From Patellaria atrata CBS 101060 (Eukaryota; Ascomycota; Dothideomycetes; Patellariales; Patellariaceae): a DNA stretch of 43,038 nucleotides. The stretch lies in assembly GCA_010093705.1 (NCBI GenBank), contig MU006093.1:322569-365606 (forward strand), given 5' to 3'. A program made the translations under genes and the position numbers. Below, in pieces: positions 1 to 10,804 of this stretch. Position 1 is the first letter of the stretch; each line of letters starts with the position of its first letter. The notes below the pieces were generated by a model, which made no database searches, was not told where the DNA came from, and worked only from the letters and a program-made list of their open reading frames with translations.

Positions 1-164
1 AACTCCCAAGGAGTAGAAAAGTGACAGCAGGATATATCGCATTAACACCAGCTCATATTGATATAATTACCACCCTCCCAACCTAAACAACATATATAAC
101 CAACCGACCAACCCCCAGAAAAAACCAATATCTACAGATATTACTCCAACGCGGTAAAGTCCCC

Positions 165-3131
165 CTACGAACCCGTCAAATCCACAACCTCGACCTCGCT
201 AAGCCTCCACCTCGACCTCCTCTCCCTCTCCCTCTCCCTTCTCACGGGAATCTCATCATCATCATCATCATCCACGAACTTCCACGCCCCAGCCAGACTG
301 GCGCGGAGTTCGATGTACCGCCTTTTGGGCCTCTCTTTCATCACTGGTTCTGTCGGTACGGGTGTTTCTGTGTCGCGAGTTCGGTTTTTAGAGTGAGAGG
401 TCGGTTGGTCGAGGGTTTGAGTGTTCGGGAAAAGCAGCGTCGGTTGAGTATTGGATCGTTTTTGCCGACTTGGACTTGGACTCAGGATCGCCGTTCTCCG
501 ATTCCGATCCAGCGAGGCCGAAGCATCTTCCACCTTCTTCGTCAGACGAGGGGAGCGCCGTGGACTGGGTGATGTGGTGAGATCCACCGACTCCGCCGTT
601 GTCCTTCGTACAGGGCCTTTTGATTGCTGCCAAGACATCGCAGGGGTCGTGCAGGTGGGTGCGTCGAGGCTGGTGAGGTGGGATTTAGAGGGGGAGAGGA
701 AGTCGGTGATTAGTCTGTCTGCCCGGGGTGTTGTGGAGGTTGTGCGGTGGAAGCGGTGGCGAAGAGGTGTGGTTGAGAGATCGAGATGTTCGATGGGTGG
801 TGGGGAGCGGGTGGGTAAGGGAGCAGAGGATGGTGGTGCGGCTGGGGGTGTTTGTTTTTCTGGGGATACTTGAGAGCGTTGGGAGGATGAAGTGGAGTTA
901 TTGCTGTCTTTTTCTTGCAGGGGGGTTCGTGAACTTGTACCGGAGGCGGATTTGGATCTGGATGGTTGGCGGCGAGCTGTGGTGCATGAATCCGATGAGG
1001 GGTTTGGGCCTTTTCCTTTCGGTTTTTTGGGTTTGTGAGGTTTCACTCTTTCTACGGGGTTGGGCTCGGTGAATATATGGTTGAGAGGAATTTTGGCAGT
1101 TCCCCGGGGTGCACATAATTGGGATGACACTGGTGGTTTTGCTGGAGAAGTTGTGAGATCGAGAATATCGATGGTTTCCAGTTTCTTACAAGCTCCTCTT
1201 GTTCTACGAGATGTTTCATCGACTGCAGTTGTGGTTGCGATGGTATGTGCCCTAGTAAACGAGCGCCGCCGTCTTTTAGGAGCAGATGCTGGAAATTCCA
1301 CAGTCTGTGAAGATGGCAAGTCATCCCTAGAAGCACCTATGGGAGGGGGTGATGAAACCTGTTCTTCCGGAACGAGCAAGCTCCGTGGTAATGTTTGAGT
1401 TGCAATAGGTAGGGAAGAGGTAGGAATTTGCGGCTCAGGCGACTTTCGTTTCGAACTCCTTTCAGGCGGAACTACTCCAGGCTTTGTAACTTTGGTATAC
1501 CTATCCAATGCACCTCGCGGTATTTCACTCTTCTTTGCCGTCTTTTTCGTTTTTGAACCTTTCGTGGCGTCTCTCGTTGCGCGCTTCATGGCGAGATATT
1601 TTCTCGGGTTCCGGAATGACTCTTCCCAGTCCTGTACCTTAAGGGGAACACCCACTTTAATAATCGATTCGAAAATCCAGACTTTTTCTAATTGCGTGGG
1701 ATCATATGTTGAGGGTCCTCTCTTCTTTGTGGCTGGTTCTCCGTTCTCATTCCCACATATCGCGTCAAGTTCTGCCTCGGAATCACTGCCAGCTTCCGGA
1801 ATCTCATCATCTGGTTCCTCGACGCTTAAATCAATCTTTACGAGATCTATGGGCAGGAAACTGACACGAAGTTCTGAGGTTTGATCCGTGGTGATGTGTT
1901 CTCTCTTCCCATGTATTGCCCTGATCAACTCATTTTCGCGCTCCATAACCTTTTCAAGGTCATCTAAGTTTTCATCGTTCCTTGAGCTCCTAGCCCTCAA
2001 CTCTTTAATAAGGAGTGCTGGGGCTAGACTTCGAATGAACTTTTTGGCACCGCTAAGTTTCACCCAGTCGAAACAATCTGCAGTAAATGTCCTTAGAGCA
2101 GGTAAGTCCATTTCCACATGGTCCCATTTGATATTCTCTCTTAGCCTCGCTATCGTACTTGGAGGTGAGAGCGCCGGCTTGGTATAGTAACCTAGTATTT
2201 CTGGATTCGGAAAGTCTTCTGGGATAATCAGAGCGCACCTTTTCCTCGTAAAATATTTGCTTTCATTCGTACGCAACTCGTACGATAGTCTTTCACGCCA
2301 GAGTTTATAACCATGGGTATCCCCTTTACTTATTTTGCATAGATCCTTCCCAAATCCTGCTCTTGCAGCTTCGCATGCTAATTTTGGGCCGCAACCTGGG
2401 ATACCTTCCGGGACATAGTCTCCTCCACTCATCATAGCTACCAGTATCATCCCCTCTCGATCAAGACCAGAATCTCCTTTTCGTATCTTGTCCAAATCGT
2501 AAAGGTTGACATGAGTTGGGACTTTGCTTGAACTCTTTTCTGGTGACCAGTTGCGTATCGTTACGCCGCTCCCGAACATGAGTGTATCTACATCTTCGCT
2601 GAGTACTACATCCACAATACCTTCGCGCTGAAGTAATGCGCATTCCGCTTCAGCTTCTCCGGGTGCAAGATGGAATGGGAACCCGAATTGCTTGAGTAGT
2701 TGTTTTGCTAGAAACTCTGGTATTGATGCGATGTTTACACCTGTCCTTTTATTTCGTTTCATCGGCGGCTTATTCGGCCCATCGAAAACAAATAAAGGGT
2801 GAATCGATAGTGAAAGCAGTCGTAGGAGTCGGTAGTAAAATGTTCGCAATGCAGGATTCGTGCCACCTATGCGCAAAGAGATGTCAACGTCCACACTGTA
2901 TGCTCATTAACCATGCGCAGAAAAGTACCTTTGCTGGACTGTATTTGAAAGAGCCATATTGAAGTATCAATGGCTATGCGTAATGGTCTTCCGGTCTCTT
3001 CGAACTTCTCTATCGCTAGTTTCGAAAGTGCGATGCGCTGCCCCAGACCGATTTCCTTGTAAATGCTACTATACTGTTAGCAAGACAAGTTGCGCAATAG
3101 ATAAAATTTCCACCTACCCATGGATACCCAT
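165..3131 (-). CDS. GEN1: Holliday junction resolvase, GEN1/Yen1 type (XPG/FEN1 nuclease superfamily)
   Basis: Structure-selective nuclease expected to cut Holliday junctions and flaps in the nucleus. Three exons: 3131-3118 (14 nt), 3065-2929 and 2866-165, giving 950 aa. The tiny first exon restores the family start MGIHGIYKEIG. Visible catalytic acids of the XPG fold are D38 (IAIDTS), D79 (VFDGP), E121/E123 (PGEAEAE), D142/D144 (SEDVDT) and D200 (SGGDYVPEG), followed by the helix-hairpin/H2TH-like PEGIPGCGPKLA. All expected metal ligands are present, so it should be active. From about residue 370 the protein is long, basic and low in complexity, as in fungal Yen1, with many S/T-P sites and DLT motifs including the extreme C-terminus VVDLTGS. 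It diverges from the AT-hook gene. Introns are 52 and 62 nt. Confidence 0.93.
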
Positions 3132-3562
3132 CTCTCATTTTTGTGGGGTAATAATGCTTTGGAGAGATAATTTTGTACGGTAGATGGCGATGTGAATATT
3201 TTGCCCCACTGTTTACTCTTTTCCTAATTGGGGATGGGTTACAATGTGTGGCCCGTGCGATGTTTACTTTACCACTTTAACACATGAAACATCATTCTCG
3301 GCGTCTGTCAGTCGCGTCCACAACCTTTTGGAACTTTTGGATATTTTATGTCCCATAATTGATTACCTGCACGCTGTTTTTTCAATACTTGTCATATCTT
3401 TTAGTTAAGGCCGGCGTCATTGCAAGACAAGCTTGTGGACAGTTCATGTTAGTCATTACCTTCCTCGTATTCAAAGTCCATTCTATCAGCTTCGCCAACC
3501 GCTTAACCGAGACCCGAGACTGACCTGAGATATAGCTCGAGTTCTCACAACGCTTCGCGGTC
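3132..3562. promoter_or_regulatory. Divergent intergenic region between GEN1 and the AT-hook gene
   Basis: A 431-bp interval between two divergent start codons that must carry both promoters. It is AT-rich with several T-runs. I see no clear TATA box at a convincing distance for either gene and no open frame of coding character. Confidence 0.6.
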
Positions 3563-6500
3563 ATGGAATCTTCTCCTGACCCTCTCGCAATGTCACCGCT
3601 GCCGGCGCGTAGCGGTAGAGCAACAAAGAAAGAATCCAAAGTTAAGAAAGGCCCTCTTGCTCATAGATCATCCAATGTGTCTCTACGGGAGAATACGAGG
3701 AGTGTGTCACCTACCATCAAGACCCCTACAAAATCCCCCATGAAATCCATGATATTAAGTACTGGAGGAACTCCCGGCCAAACAACACCTTGGCGCATCA
3801 AGGTGACGGTGCAAGCCGAACCTGATAGTGATCAAGATAACACACCTACACGTGGATATAAGACAACTACTACGACAGTTCCTCTTAAGGGTTTCGAAGA
3901 TTCATCTCCGGTAGTCAAGAGAAGGGGGAGACCACGAAAGTCAGATACTGGTATTACGAAAGCCACGAAGAGGAGTGGTACTCCAGCGCGTAAGAGTTCA
4001 AATGTTAGGAGAAAGTTATCAATGGGTTTAGAAGATGATTCTATAGCTGATTCCGGGCTTGATACCGCGGAACCACCAAAGAGGAAGCGAGGGAGACCAC
4101 GAAAAAGCTTGCAAAAATCAATAGATCCGGCTGTATCTGAAGTGAATACGTTTGCCCAACTCGACGGTACATCTAGCATTATGGACGATGGGAAGTTCTC
4201 CGAACAAAGTGTCAACCCTCATTTCGACGAGCTTGCCACCCAAAATAAACCTGCTTCGAGGCCTCGGTTTGATATAGCTAATGCTACACCTCTCTTCAAG
4301 AAATACACCATTGATCCTCCTCGTGTGGAAACTCCTGACCCAAATATCAAGACAGTTAAGGGTAGAAAAGGTACACCTCGTAAACCCACTGGATGGTCTG
4401 AAAAAGACTTGAGTCCACTACCGGAATCTTCACCTATCAAAGCTACTGAACCCACACCTACGGTCGACACCAGCAACCCAAGATTCATGAGAGATAAGCT
4501 CTTTTCAGATGAAGGCCCGACTCAACCTATACCTGGTCCAGTAGGCGATGCCAGGTTAGGCAAAACCCCATCTCCTAACTCGAACCAGTTGGACAATCAG
4601 GTTGATGATAACCTGCTCGACGACATGGAGGATGACGAATATGACGATGTTCTTGGCGAGCTGGAAAACAGAACTGGTGTGACAATTATCGGTGAGCGAA
4701 CTATGATGGAAAGCGAGGAGTTCAGCATGGTATCAATCGACTCCCTACCGAGTCGACAGGTTGGAAATTCGATGCTCATGGATACTACTCATTACTCAAC
4801 TGGAGAGACATCACGCAAGTCCCTTCCCTCAGTGTCTGTCGAGAGGCGTAGTCAACTTCAAAACGACCTTTCCAATCTGTTGATGGTCGATGCCAAGTCC
4901 TCGCCCATACCTGGTGGTGTACCTCAGCATACACCACAGAAAGTTGCTTCATCACCTGTAAACCCTCCACCCATTGCTTTGTCTCAACCTCCAACCTCGA
5001 AAGTTGCTACGACCCCGGAAATTGCAAAGGTAGTTCGTGCCGGAATAGCTCTTCAGGGTGCGCTGGATACCGATACTCGTAGTAGTCCTCGTCAATCTGC
5101 AAAGTCTCGGAATCTACAAGCACATGATGTCGATGATCCTTTAGGCGCATTTGGTGAAGGTACTCAACGAGATCTACGGGCTGGACTAAGACTTGGAGAG
5201 CAACTGAGCCACACTGCTCAAGCACCCAAATCATCCCCTTACATTTTAACAAGAGGAAGCGTCTCGAAGAGTAAAGACACAGAAGTCATTCCAGACGACG
5301 ACGTATTTAGTGCGCCATCTTCCGTTCCTAGTAAATCCCTTGGTGTTCCCAGACTACTAACTCCTGAAGACAAAGACGATTATACTCTTGCGGTACCTCC
5401 GCCTCCATGTACCAGAGATGAAATTCACTATCCATCATTGAGTGCCAGGGTGGAGCAGGGCCAACTTATTAGTCCAACGAGGAGTGAGGATGAGATGAGT
5501 TGGCACGCTGACACTCCCCCATCAACTGAGGATGAGAGTTTTGAACTAGGGAATCCTTTAGCCAACGTAGAGAGGTCCAACGCCCAGGTGTCCCAGGCTA
5601 GTGCCGTAAAATCTTCTATGCAGCAAAGCGTCTGGCATGATAGAGAGGCACAGTGGCAGAGGGAACGCGAAGAGGTCATCAGGCAAGCTCAAGAAGCTAA
5701 CAGTAGCCGACTTATTGTCATAGGCGATAGTTCTGCCGTACAACCAGATAGTGATGATGACGAGGAAGAAGAGCGTAAAGGTGCGGAACAAGATAATGAA
5801 GATGTGTGGATTGAAGAAGCCAGCAGGTTATCTGATAGTCTGTCCCAGGCCAAGGTCCCTCAAGACCATCTTCCAAAGGAACCCGAACCTACTCCCGATC
5901 TATCACAACTTTTTGCAGGGGACAATAAGCCTCGTCGAAGCAAAATTCCTAGGACCTGGCGGCGACGTAGTTCAGGCAATTTCAACTACAGCGATTCACC
6001 TCAACATCAAGATATGCCATCTCCTGATCCAAACGATAGAACGGATACAAGATTGACCTCCAGCCCACCTGAGATTAACGGACCTCGGAGAGTGAATAAC
6101 AGTCGACTACAACTAGTTGAAGAAGACGAGGATATCGAGGATCCTCGCGATGACCTTTCAGAAAGATCCCCCACCAGCGAGGATAGCGATGATACTGGAC
6201 TCTTCTGGCAAACTAATCTCCCAAATGTCTACAACAGGAAGAAGGAAAAGGAGAAATTCTCAGAGCAGAAGCTTGATATGTCCGTATTGATGGGTCTTGA
6301 TAGTAGTCCATTAAAGAGTAGCCCGTTAAATCGTCGCTCAGGCCCGACTTCGTACGAAAAGACGCTACTCAGCAATGTTTCCACAAGGTCGCCCGTGAAG
6401 AGCAGTCCTCTCAAGCGACAACTATTCTCTGCGGATATTAGTAGTCAGGTTGAAGAGTCCGAAGATGAATTGTCTCCAAGACGCGCCGCTCAGGAAGAGG

Positions 6501-7690
6501 AGAGAGCTAGAATAGTATTTCTTCAACGCAGAGCTGAAATGGAACAACGAGAGGGTTTTCCTTATCCTAAGTCTAAACCTACGGAACCTCCCCGGCAAGC
6601 TTCCCCTGATCCAAAGTCTAAGCCTAAGTCTAAGGTTGTAGTCGTGTCGCCACTTCCAAAGGTTAGTCGCAACCTTTTTGAACCTGGCAAGACCTATCCT
6701 CCGCTCTTTCCGAACACAAAAGCAAGAAAGATTGAAGTAGAGGACACAAAAGCATATAACGGGGACGAATTACAAAATCACGAGTTTGAGGAAGACCAAG
6801 AGGATGAGCTTTTTGAAAGCGAAGAGATCGAAGTGGATGAAGTGGACGAAAGTCAAGAAACCGAACTAGATGAGCCAGACGAGACGCAAGTCTCTGAAAT
6901 GGTCTCAATCCAAGACGAGGATTTTGGCCAAACATACGACGACGAATCGGAAGAGCGCTCGCCCTCCCTTCCCCGAGCTCCTCTCCGACACTCAGCGCCA
7001 ACCACTCACAATCCAACTCAAGCACCTCCGACACCCTATAACCCGTCCGCCCAAGCCCCCTCTCCCGCTCCCGCTCCCGCACCAGGTCTCATCTCCCGCC
7101 TCAAATCAACCATCTGGTCCACCTTCATCTCCGCCCCCGTCCCCGAACCACCCCTGCACCCCGTAATCTCAACCCTAAACCTTCAACCCCTCCCCCGCCT
7201 TGAACCCTGGACAAAATCCCACTACATCATCCTCGATGCCCTCTTCCAAGCCTACAAACGTGACCCTCTCTCCTTCTCTCCCCTCGCCGGCCCCAACAAG
7301 GACCTCAACAACGCGCTTCTAGACTATAAACCCGCATTCTACCTCCGCCGACTCGCGGGAACGAGGATGCGGAATTGGGGGTACGAAGAGGAAATGAGGA
7401 TCCAGCATATGGTTATCGTGGCGGTGTTCTTTCAGCTGTTGAAATTGGAACGGCATGAGAGTTATGTGGGACCGAAGGGGGAGGGGATTGAGTATGGGAA
7501 TGTGGACCCGGGATCCAAAGGGACGGTTATTAGGTGTTTGGCTGTGGTGAGGAGGTTGTGGACGGTTGTTGCAGGCGAGAGGGTTAGGGAGGATGAAAGG
7601 TGTGGAAGGAGGATTAAGAGGGAGGGGGTTTTGGAGGTTTGGTGGCCTGGGTGGAAAGGGTGGGTGGCGTATTCCAGTTGTTGTGTGTAA
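3563..7690 (+). CDS. Large AT-hook nuclear protein (1375 aa, intronless)
   Basis: Predicted DNA-binding chromatin protein of unknown exact role. Two canonical AT-hooks, RRGRPRK at about residues 120-126 and RGRPRK at about 176-181, should bind the minor groove of AT-rich DNA. Most of the chain is disordered, with dozens of S/T-P sites and a cluster of SSPLK/SSPVK repeats near residues 912-951 that look like CDK sites. RLIVIGDSS followed by an acidic run (about residue 715) resembles a SUMO-interacting motif. A very acidic stretch (about 1070-1130) and a proline-rich linker precede a more ordered C-terminal segment of about 150 residues (YKPAFYLRRLAGTRMRNWGY...), probably the conserved domain. 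No enzyme motifs are seen. I know similar proteins only as fungal AT-hook proteins and assign no function. Confidence 0.85.
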   Translation: MESSPDPLAMSPLPARSGRATKKESKVKKGPLAHRSSNVSLRENTRSVSPTIKTPTKSPMKSMILSTGGTPGQTTPWRIKVTVQAEPDSDQDNTPTRGYKTTTTTVPLKGFEDSSPVVKRRGRPRKSDTGITKATKRSGTPARKSSNVRRKLSMGLEDDSIADSGLDTAEPPKRKRGRPRKSLQKSIDPAVSEVNTFAQLDGTSSIMDDGKFSEQSVNPHFDELATQNKPASRPRFDIANATPLFKKYTIDPPRVETPDPNIKTVKGRKGTPRKPTGWSEKDLSPLPESSPIKATEPTPTVDTSNPRFMRDKLFSDEGPTQPIPGPVGDARLGKTPSPNSNQLDNQVDDNLLDDMEDDEYDDVLGELENRTGVTIIGERTMMESEEFSMVSIDSLPSRQVGNSMLMDTTHYSTGETSRKSLPSVSVERRSQLQNDLSNLLMVDAKSSPIPGGVPQHTPQKVASSPVNPPPIALSQPPTSKVATTPEIAKVVRAGIALQGALDTDTRSSPRQSAKSRNLQAHDVDDPLGAFGEGTQRDLRAGLRLGEQLSHTAQAPKSSPYILTRGSVSKSKDTEVIPDDDVFSAPSSVPSKSLGVPRLLTPEDKDDYTLAVPPPPCTRDEIHYPSLSARVEQGQLISPTRSEDEMSWHADTPPSTEDESFELGNPLANVERSNAQVSQASAVKSSMQQSVWHDREAQWQREREEVIRQAQEANSSRLIVIGDSSAVQPDSDDDEEEERKGAEQDNEDVWIEEASRLSDSLSQAKVPQDHLPKEPEPTPDLSQLFAGDNKPRRSKIPRTWRRRSSGNFNYSDSPQHQDMPSPDPNDRTDTRLTSSPPEINGPRRVNNSRLQLVEEDEDIEDPRDDLSERSPTSEDSDDTGLFWQTNLPNVYNRKKEKEKFSEQKLDMSVLMGLDSSPLKSSPLNRRSGPTSYEKTLLSNVSTRSPVKSSPLKRQLFSADISSQVEESEDELSPRRAAQEEERARIVFLQRRAEMEQREGFPYPKSKPTEPPRQASPDPKSKPKSKVVVVSPLPKVSRNLFEPGKTYPPLFPNTKARKIEVEDTKAYNGDELQNHEFEEDQEDELFESEEIEVDEVDESQETELDEPDETQVSEMVSIQDEDFGQTYDDESEERSPSLPRAPLRHSAPTTHNPTQAPPTPYNPSAQAPSPAPAPAPGLISRLKSTIWSTFISAPVPEPPLHPVISTLNLQPLPRLEPWTKSHYIILDALFQAYKRDPLSFSPLAGPNKDLNNALLDYKPAFYLRRLAGTRMRNWGYEEEMRIQHMVIVAVFFQLLKLERHESYVGPKGEGIEYGNVDPGSKGTVIRCLAVVRRLWTVVAGERVREDERCGRRIKREGVLEVWWPGWKGWVAYSSCCV

Positions 7691-8691
7691 GGATGGATCC
7701 GGGGGTGTCGTGGTTGTTTGTGTAGGGTGTGGAACTGGGGTATCGTGAATGATTTGTTGGATAAGGGTGATCGTGGGGTGCGAGGAAGTATCTTGGTTAT
7801 GTACGATTGATGAACCATGACGTTAAGTACTGCATGGTATGGGTTGTACGGTAGTTTCTTATATTAGTCTGGGTTCTCGGGATCATGTTCAATCGGTTTA
7901 TGTACCCATCTTAGTTGAGTGGATTCGTCCTCCATAGCATCTATAGAAGTGCTATGATATCTCTTACGATGTTAACAAATTTCTAGTTTTCTTCAAACCT
8001 ATTTCACACACCTGATCAATACATAGAAATGACCTAGTTGAAGAAGTACTGGATGAAAAGGGCTAGCAGTTTCCCAAGTTTACAATCCCGCTTGGACACC
8101 TGCTCTTGTAACATTTTTTGCAGTTCTCCCCTAAGTAGTCTACGTACAGAACAATGGTTCGATATATGTATCCTCTATGACAGATATGTTCCTGCACGTA
8201 GTGGTCGTGTGTGATGGTACAGATAAGACTCGATTTCTTGGATATGAGGTGATCTGACCGGTGACTGTGGAATAGGAGATATACACATAGTCTGGGCGGT
8301 ATGAAGAGTTCTATCTGCATAATTTCGACTTAGCGGGTTCATCCAATATAGAGGACTTTTTCGCTCTCGTTCTCCGATCATTTATCGTATGCAGCTATGT
8401 CGTAAGATCGTTTGAACTATGACTAGAGGAGCCGTGCAGTACAAAGCTATGAGAGTCCATAGAATCGCATCCTTAAGGTAGGCGCTTGTTACACTCATCC
8501 CGAAAGTCAACTTGTTAAAATGTTTGCTCCACCCCGAACCCAGTAATGTGCTTTTGAAACCTCTACGTCTCCCGCGGAACGAGTCACATAACATAGTAAG
8601 ACCACTGTAGAGCGCAGAGCACACTTCACCAGAAATTCATCTCCAAACCATAACGTAACTTGGTTTCCTACGGTGAGGCGCTACAAATCCC
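7691..8691. other. Intergenic region, convergent 3' ends
   Basis: About 1 kb between the stops of the AT-hook gene (+) and the GH28 gene (-). The first 80 nt continue the G-rich composition of the AT-hook 3' end. The rest is AT-rich with only short open frames of no coding character. I see no RNA gene or repeat. Confidence 0.6.
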
Positions 8692-10045
8692 TCAACGATC
8701 CCCGTTCAACTGCTGCGGGAAATTCCCCGGACAAGGCCCCGTACACTGTAACCCACTGCTCGCCTGATTCTGAATATTCGAGCAAAGATACTTAACCGCG
8801 GACCCACCATTCTTCTTCTTAATATCGATGCCGGAGAACTGCAAATTCTGACACGGGGCCGCAGCGCTACAGTGAATGCCAGCGCCGATATTATACCGAC
8901 TGGTGCCCTTGATGTTCTCCCACTTGATGTCGGAGATGCGCAGGCGAGAGCTGTCGCAGTTCTGGCCGGTGTAGATGCACGGTGATATGTAGATGGGCTG
9001 GTTGACGTCGTCGAACTCGATGTTGCGGAAGGTGACGTTGCGCACGTAGCCTGTGCCGGGATAGGTCTTAATCCAGGCGGCGTTGCTGCTGTGGTATGCT
9101 TTAATGTTCTCGAAGACGATGTTTTCGACGTAGTCTGGTTGGTTGGCGTTCGAGCCGATGCTCCCGATGCACATTGCACCGGACTCGTGGCAGGTTACGT
9201 TGCTGACGTGGACGTTGGTACTGTTGCCCTTGATTGAGATGCAGTCCTGGATGGAATCAGTGTTTGGGGGTTTGGAATGGGGAAGTATAGAAGGGTTGGG
9301 AGCTTACATCTCCGCATGTGACGGTCCAGTTGCGGATGACAATGTCTCTGGAGTTCCATGTGTCTGTGCCGTCCGTGTTCACTGTTGACCATTGCGAGTT
9401 GCTGGTCGCATTCATGTCGAGATTGGTCATCGTTATGTTTTGTGAGTGAGCCACGAATGTGTGCCTGTATCATGATGAGATATATCTCCTTCCAACGGTC
9501 AAAGTCTTGGTGCCTTACCAGAACTGGGGCTGTCTCCATGTTATCCCATCGATCAGCACGTTCGTCGCTTTCCAGAGCGTGAAAGATATAGGCCGTCCAT
9601 TCTGATTACCCTGATTTCTGTTCTGATCATACCAAGTTTGGCCGTTGCCGAAGAAGAGGGCTTGCCCATGTCCGCGGAACGCAATGTTCGAACCTCCAAC
9701 TCTCCACGCGGTAGAGCGCCCTGCATAGGTCACTGATATACTGTTGCGCAGCCAGTACTGGATATCCTTGCTCCAGATGAACGTTCCGTAGATGTCGACG
9801 TCGACATTCTGCAAGTCCAGCATGTCCATGACCTTTCCTACATAGTAATCGCCCGGTGTAAATTCGATTCTACCATTCTTTCCGCATCGTCTGAATGCAT
9901 CTTTGATCTGATCGGAGTCATCCAAGTTGGTGGAGGTGGAGGTAGCGGATAGTGGTGTCACAATGCATGCGTTTCCTGTCTGATTGATCGCTGCAGTTGC
10001 AAATCCAAGGGTAGCAGCAACAGCTGCAATGTATGATAAACGCAT
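8692..10045 (-). CDS. Secreted glycoside hydrolase family 28 protein, exo-acting type (exopolygalacturonase or RgxC-like)
   Basis: Pectin-backbone hydrolase acting outside the cell. Three exons, 10045-9519, 9464-9308 and 9246-8692 (introns 54 and 61 nt), give 412 aa. It starts with a signal peptide of about 19 residues (MRLSYIAAVAATLGFATAA). GH28 landmarks follow: WSTVNTDGTDTW (the NTDG motif), then CGDDCISIKGNSTN (the paired Asp motif, rebuilt only after splicing) with several N-glycosylation sites. At the third and fourth family motifs the sequence reads ESGAMCIGSIG and AAWIKTYPG, where endo-polygalacturonases have GHG and RIK. This points to an exo-acting or rhamnosidase-like subgroup, but the exact substrate cannot be settled. 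Six or more cysteines lie in the C-terminal half. A TATA-like TATAAGAG lies about 80 nt upstream on the minus strand. Confidence 0.88.
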
Positions 10046-10122
10046 CACTTCTTAATTCTTTGCCTAATATGTGCGTGTTTTTCGATGAGGGTATTTTTCC
10101 ATGTGGGTGAGAAGCATAGCTA

Positions 10123-10130
10123 CTCTTATA
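10123..10130 (-). promoter_or_regulatory. TATA-like box upstream of the GH28 gene
   Basis: TATAAGAG on the minus strand, about 80 nt before the ATG at 10045, a normal spacing for a fungal core promoter. Identified by sequence only. Confidence 0.4.
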
Positions 10131-10804
10131 CTAAAAGCCGAAAACCCTACTTACTACTCTGACATTGGAAGCTAGATTCAGATGCGAAGATCAGTATTAG
10201 TACGAGAGGGGTTCTCAGTGGTATATTCATTTACGAGGTTGAGTACGAACAAGGTTTTGGTGTTGTTCTCGAATGAAAGAATAAGCCTTTCGTTCGGCTG
10301 ATGTGTTGATCATGTTGAGCTTAATTTAAAAGCCGGCATGGAGAATCCGGGGTAGTGCTAAAATAGTGGATAGGCAAAATAGCGAGTTAGCAACAGGGGA
10401 ATGGAATGTCAAGGGTGGCGGACGAAGGGGCTTTGCTTTTAGCGATACTATTATTGATGGAAAATTGTCAACTCTAATACGACATTCTCATATTCAATTA
10501 GTATGCGAGCGACAACAGGGAATGAATAACCGTCAAGAAGAAGACTGTACAAACTGAATTGCCGCAACAAACTGTGCGAATACACCAGAACTATTTACTG
10601 TACATCCGTTATGTATCCAATATTGTACAAACCGCACTTCTGTATAGACTCCGTCCTAATTGTGTCTGTAGTGACGGCTCTCAAAGCATACCTGCTTAAG
10701 CATCCCACAGTTATCAGTGTCAGAGATAATCTCCTAGTAAGTCCTCTTCCTCAAAGACGGCGGGGCCTGTACTTGTAGAACATTTGCCGTCCTGTACTTG
10801 AACG
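10131..10804. other. Intergenic region between the GH28 gene and the small dsRBD-like gene
   Basis: About 670 bp upstream of the GH28 gene and downstream of the next minus-strand gene. AT-rich. It contains several CTGTAC/GTAC words but no supported gene, RNA or repeat. Confidence 0.5.
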
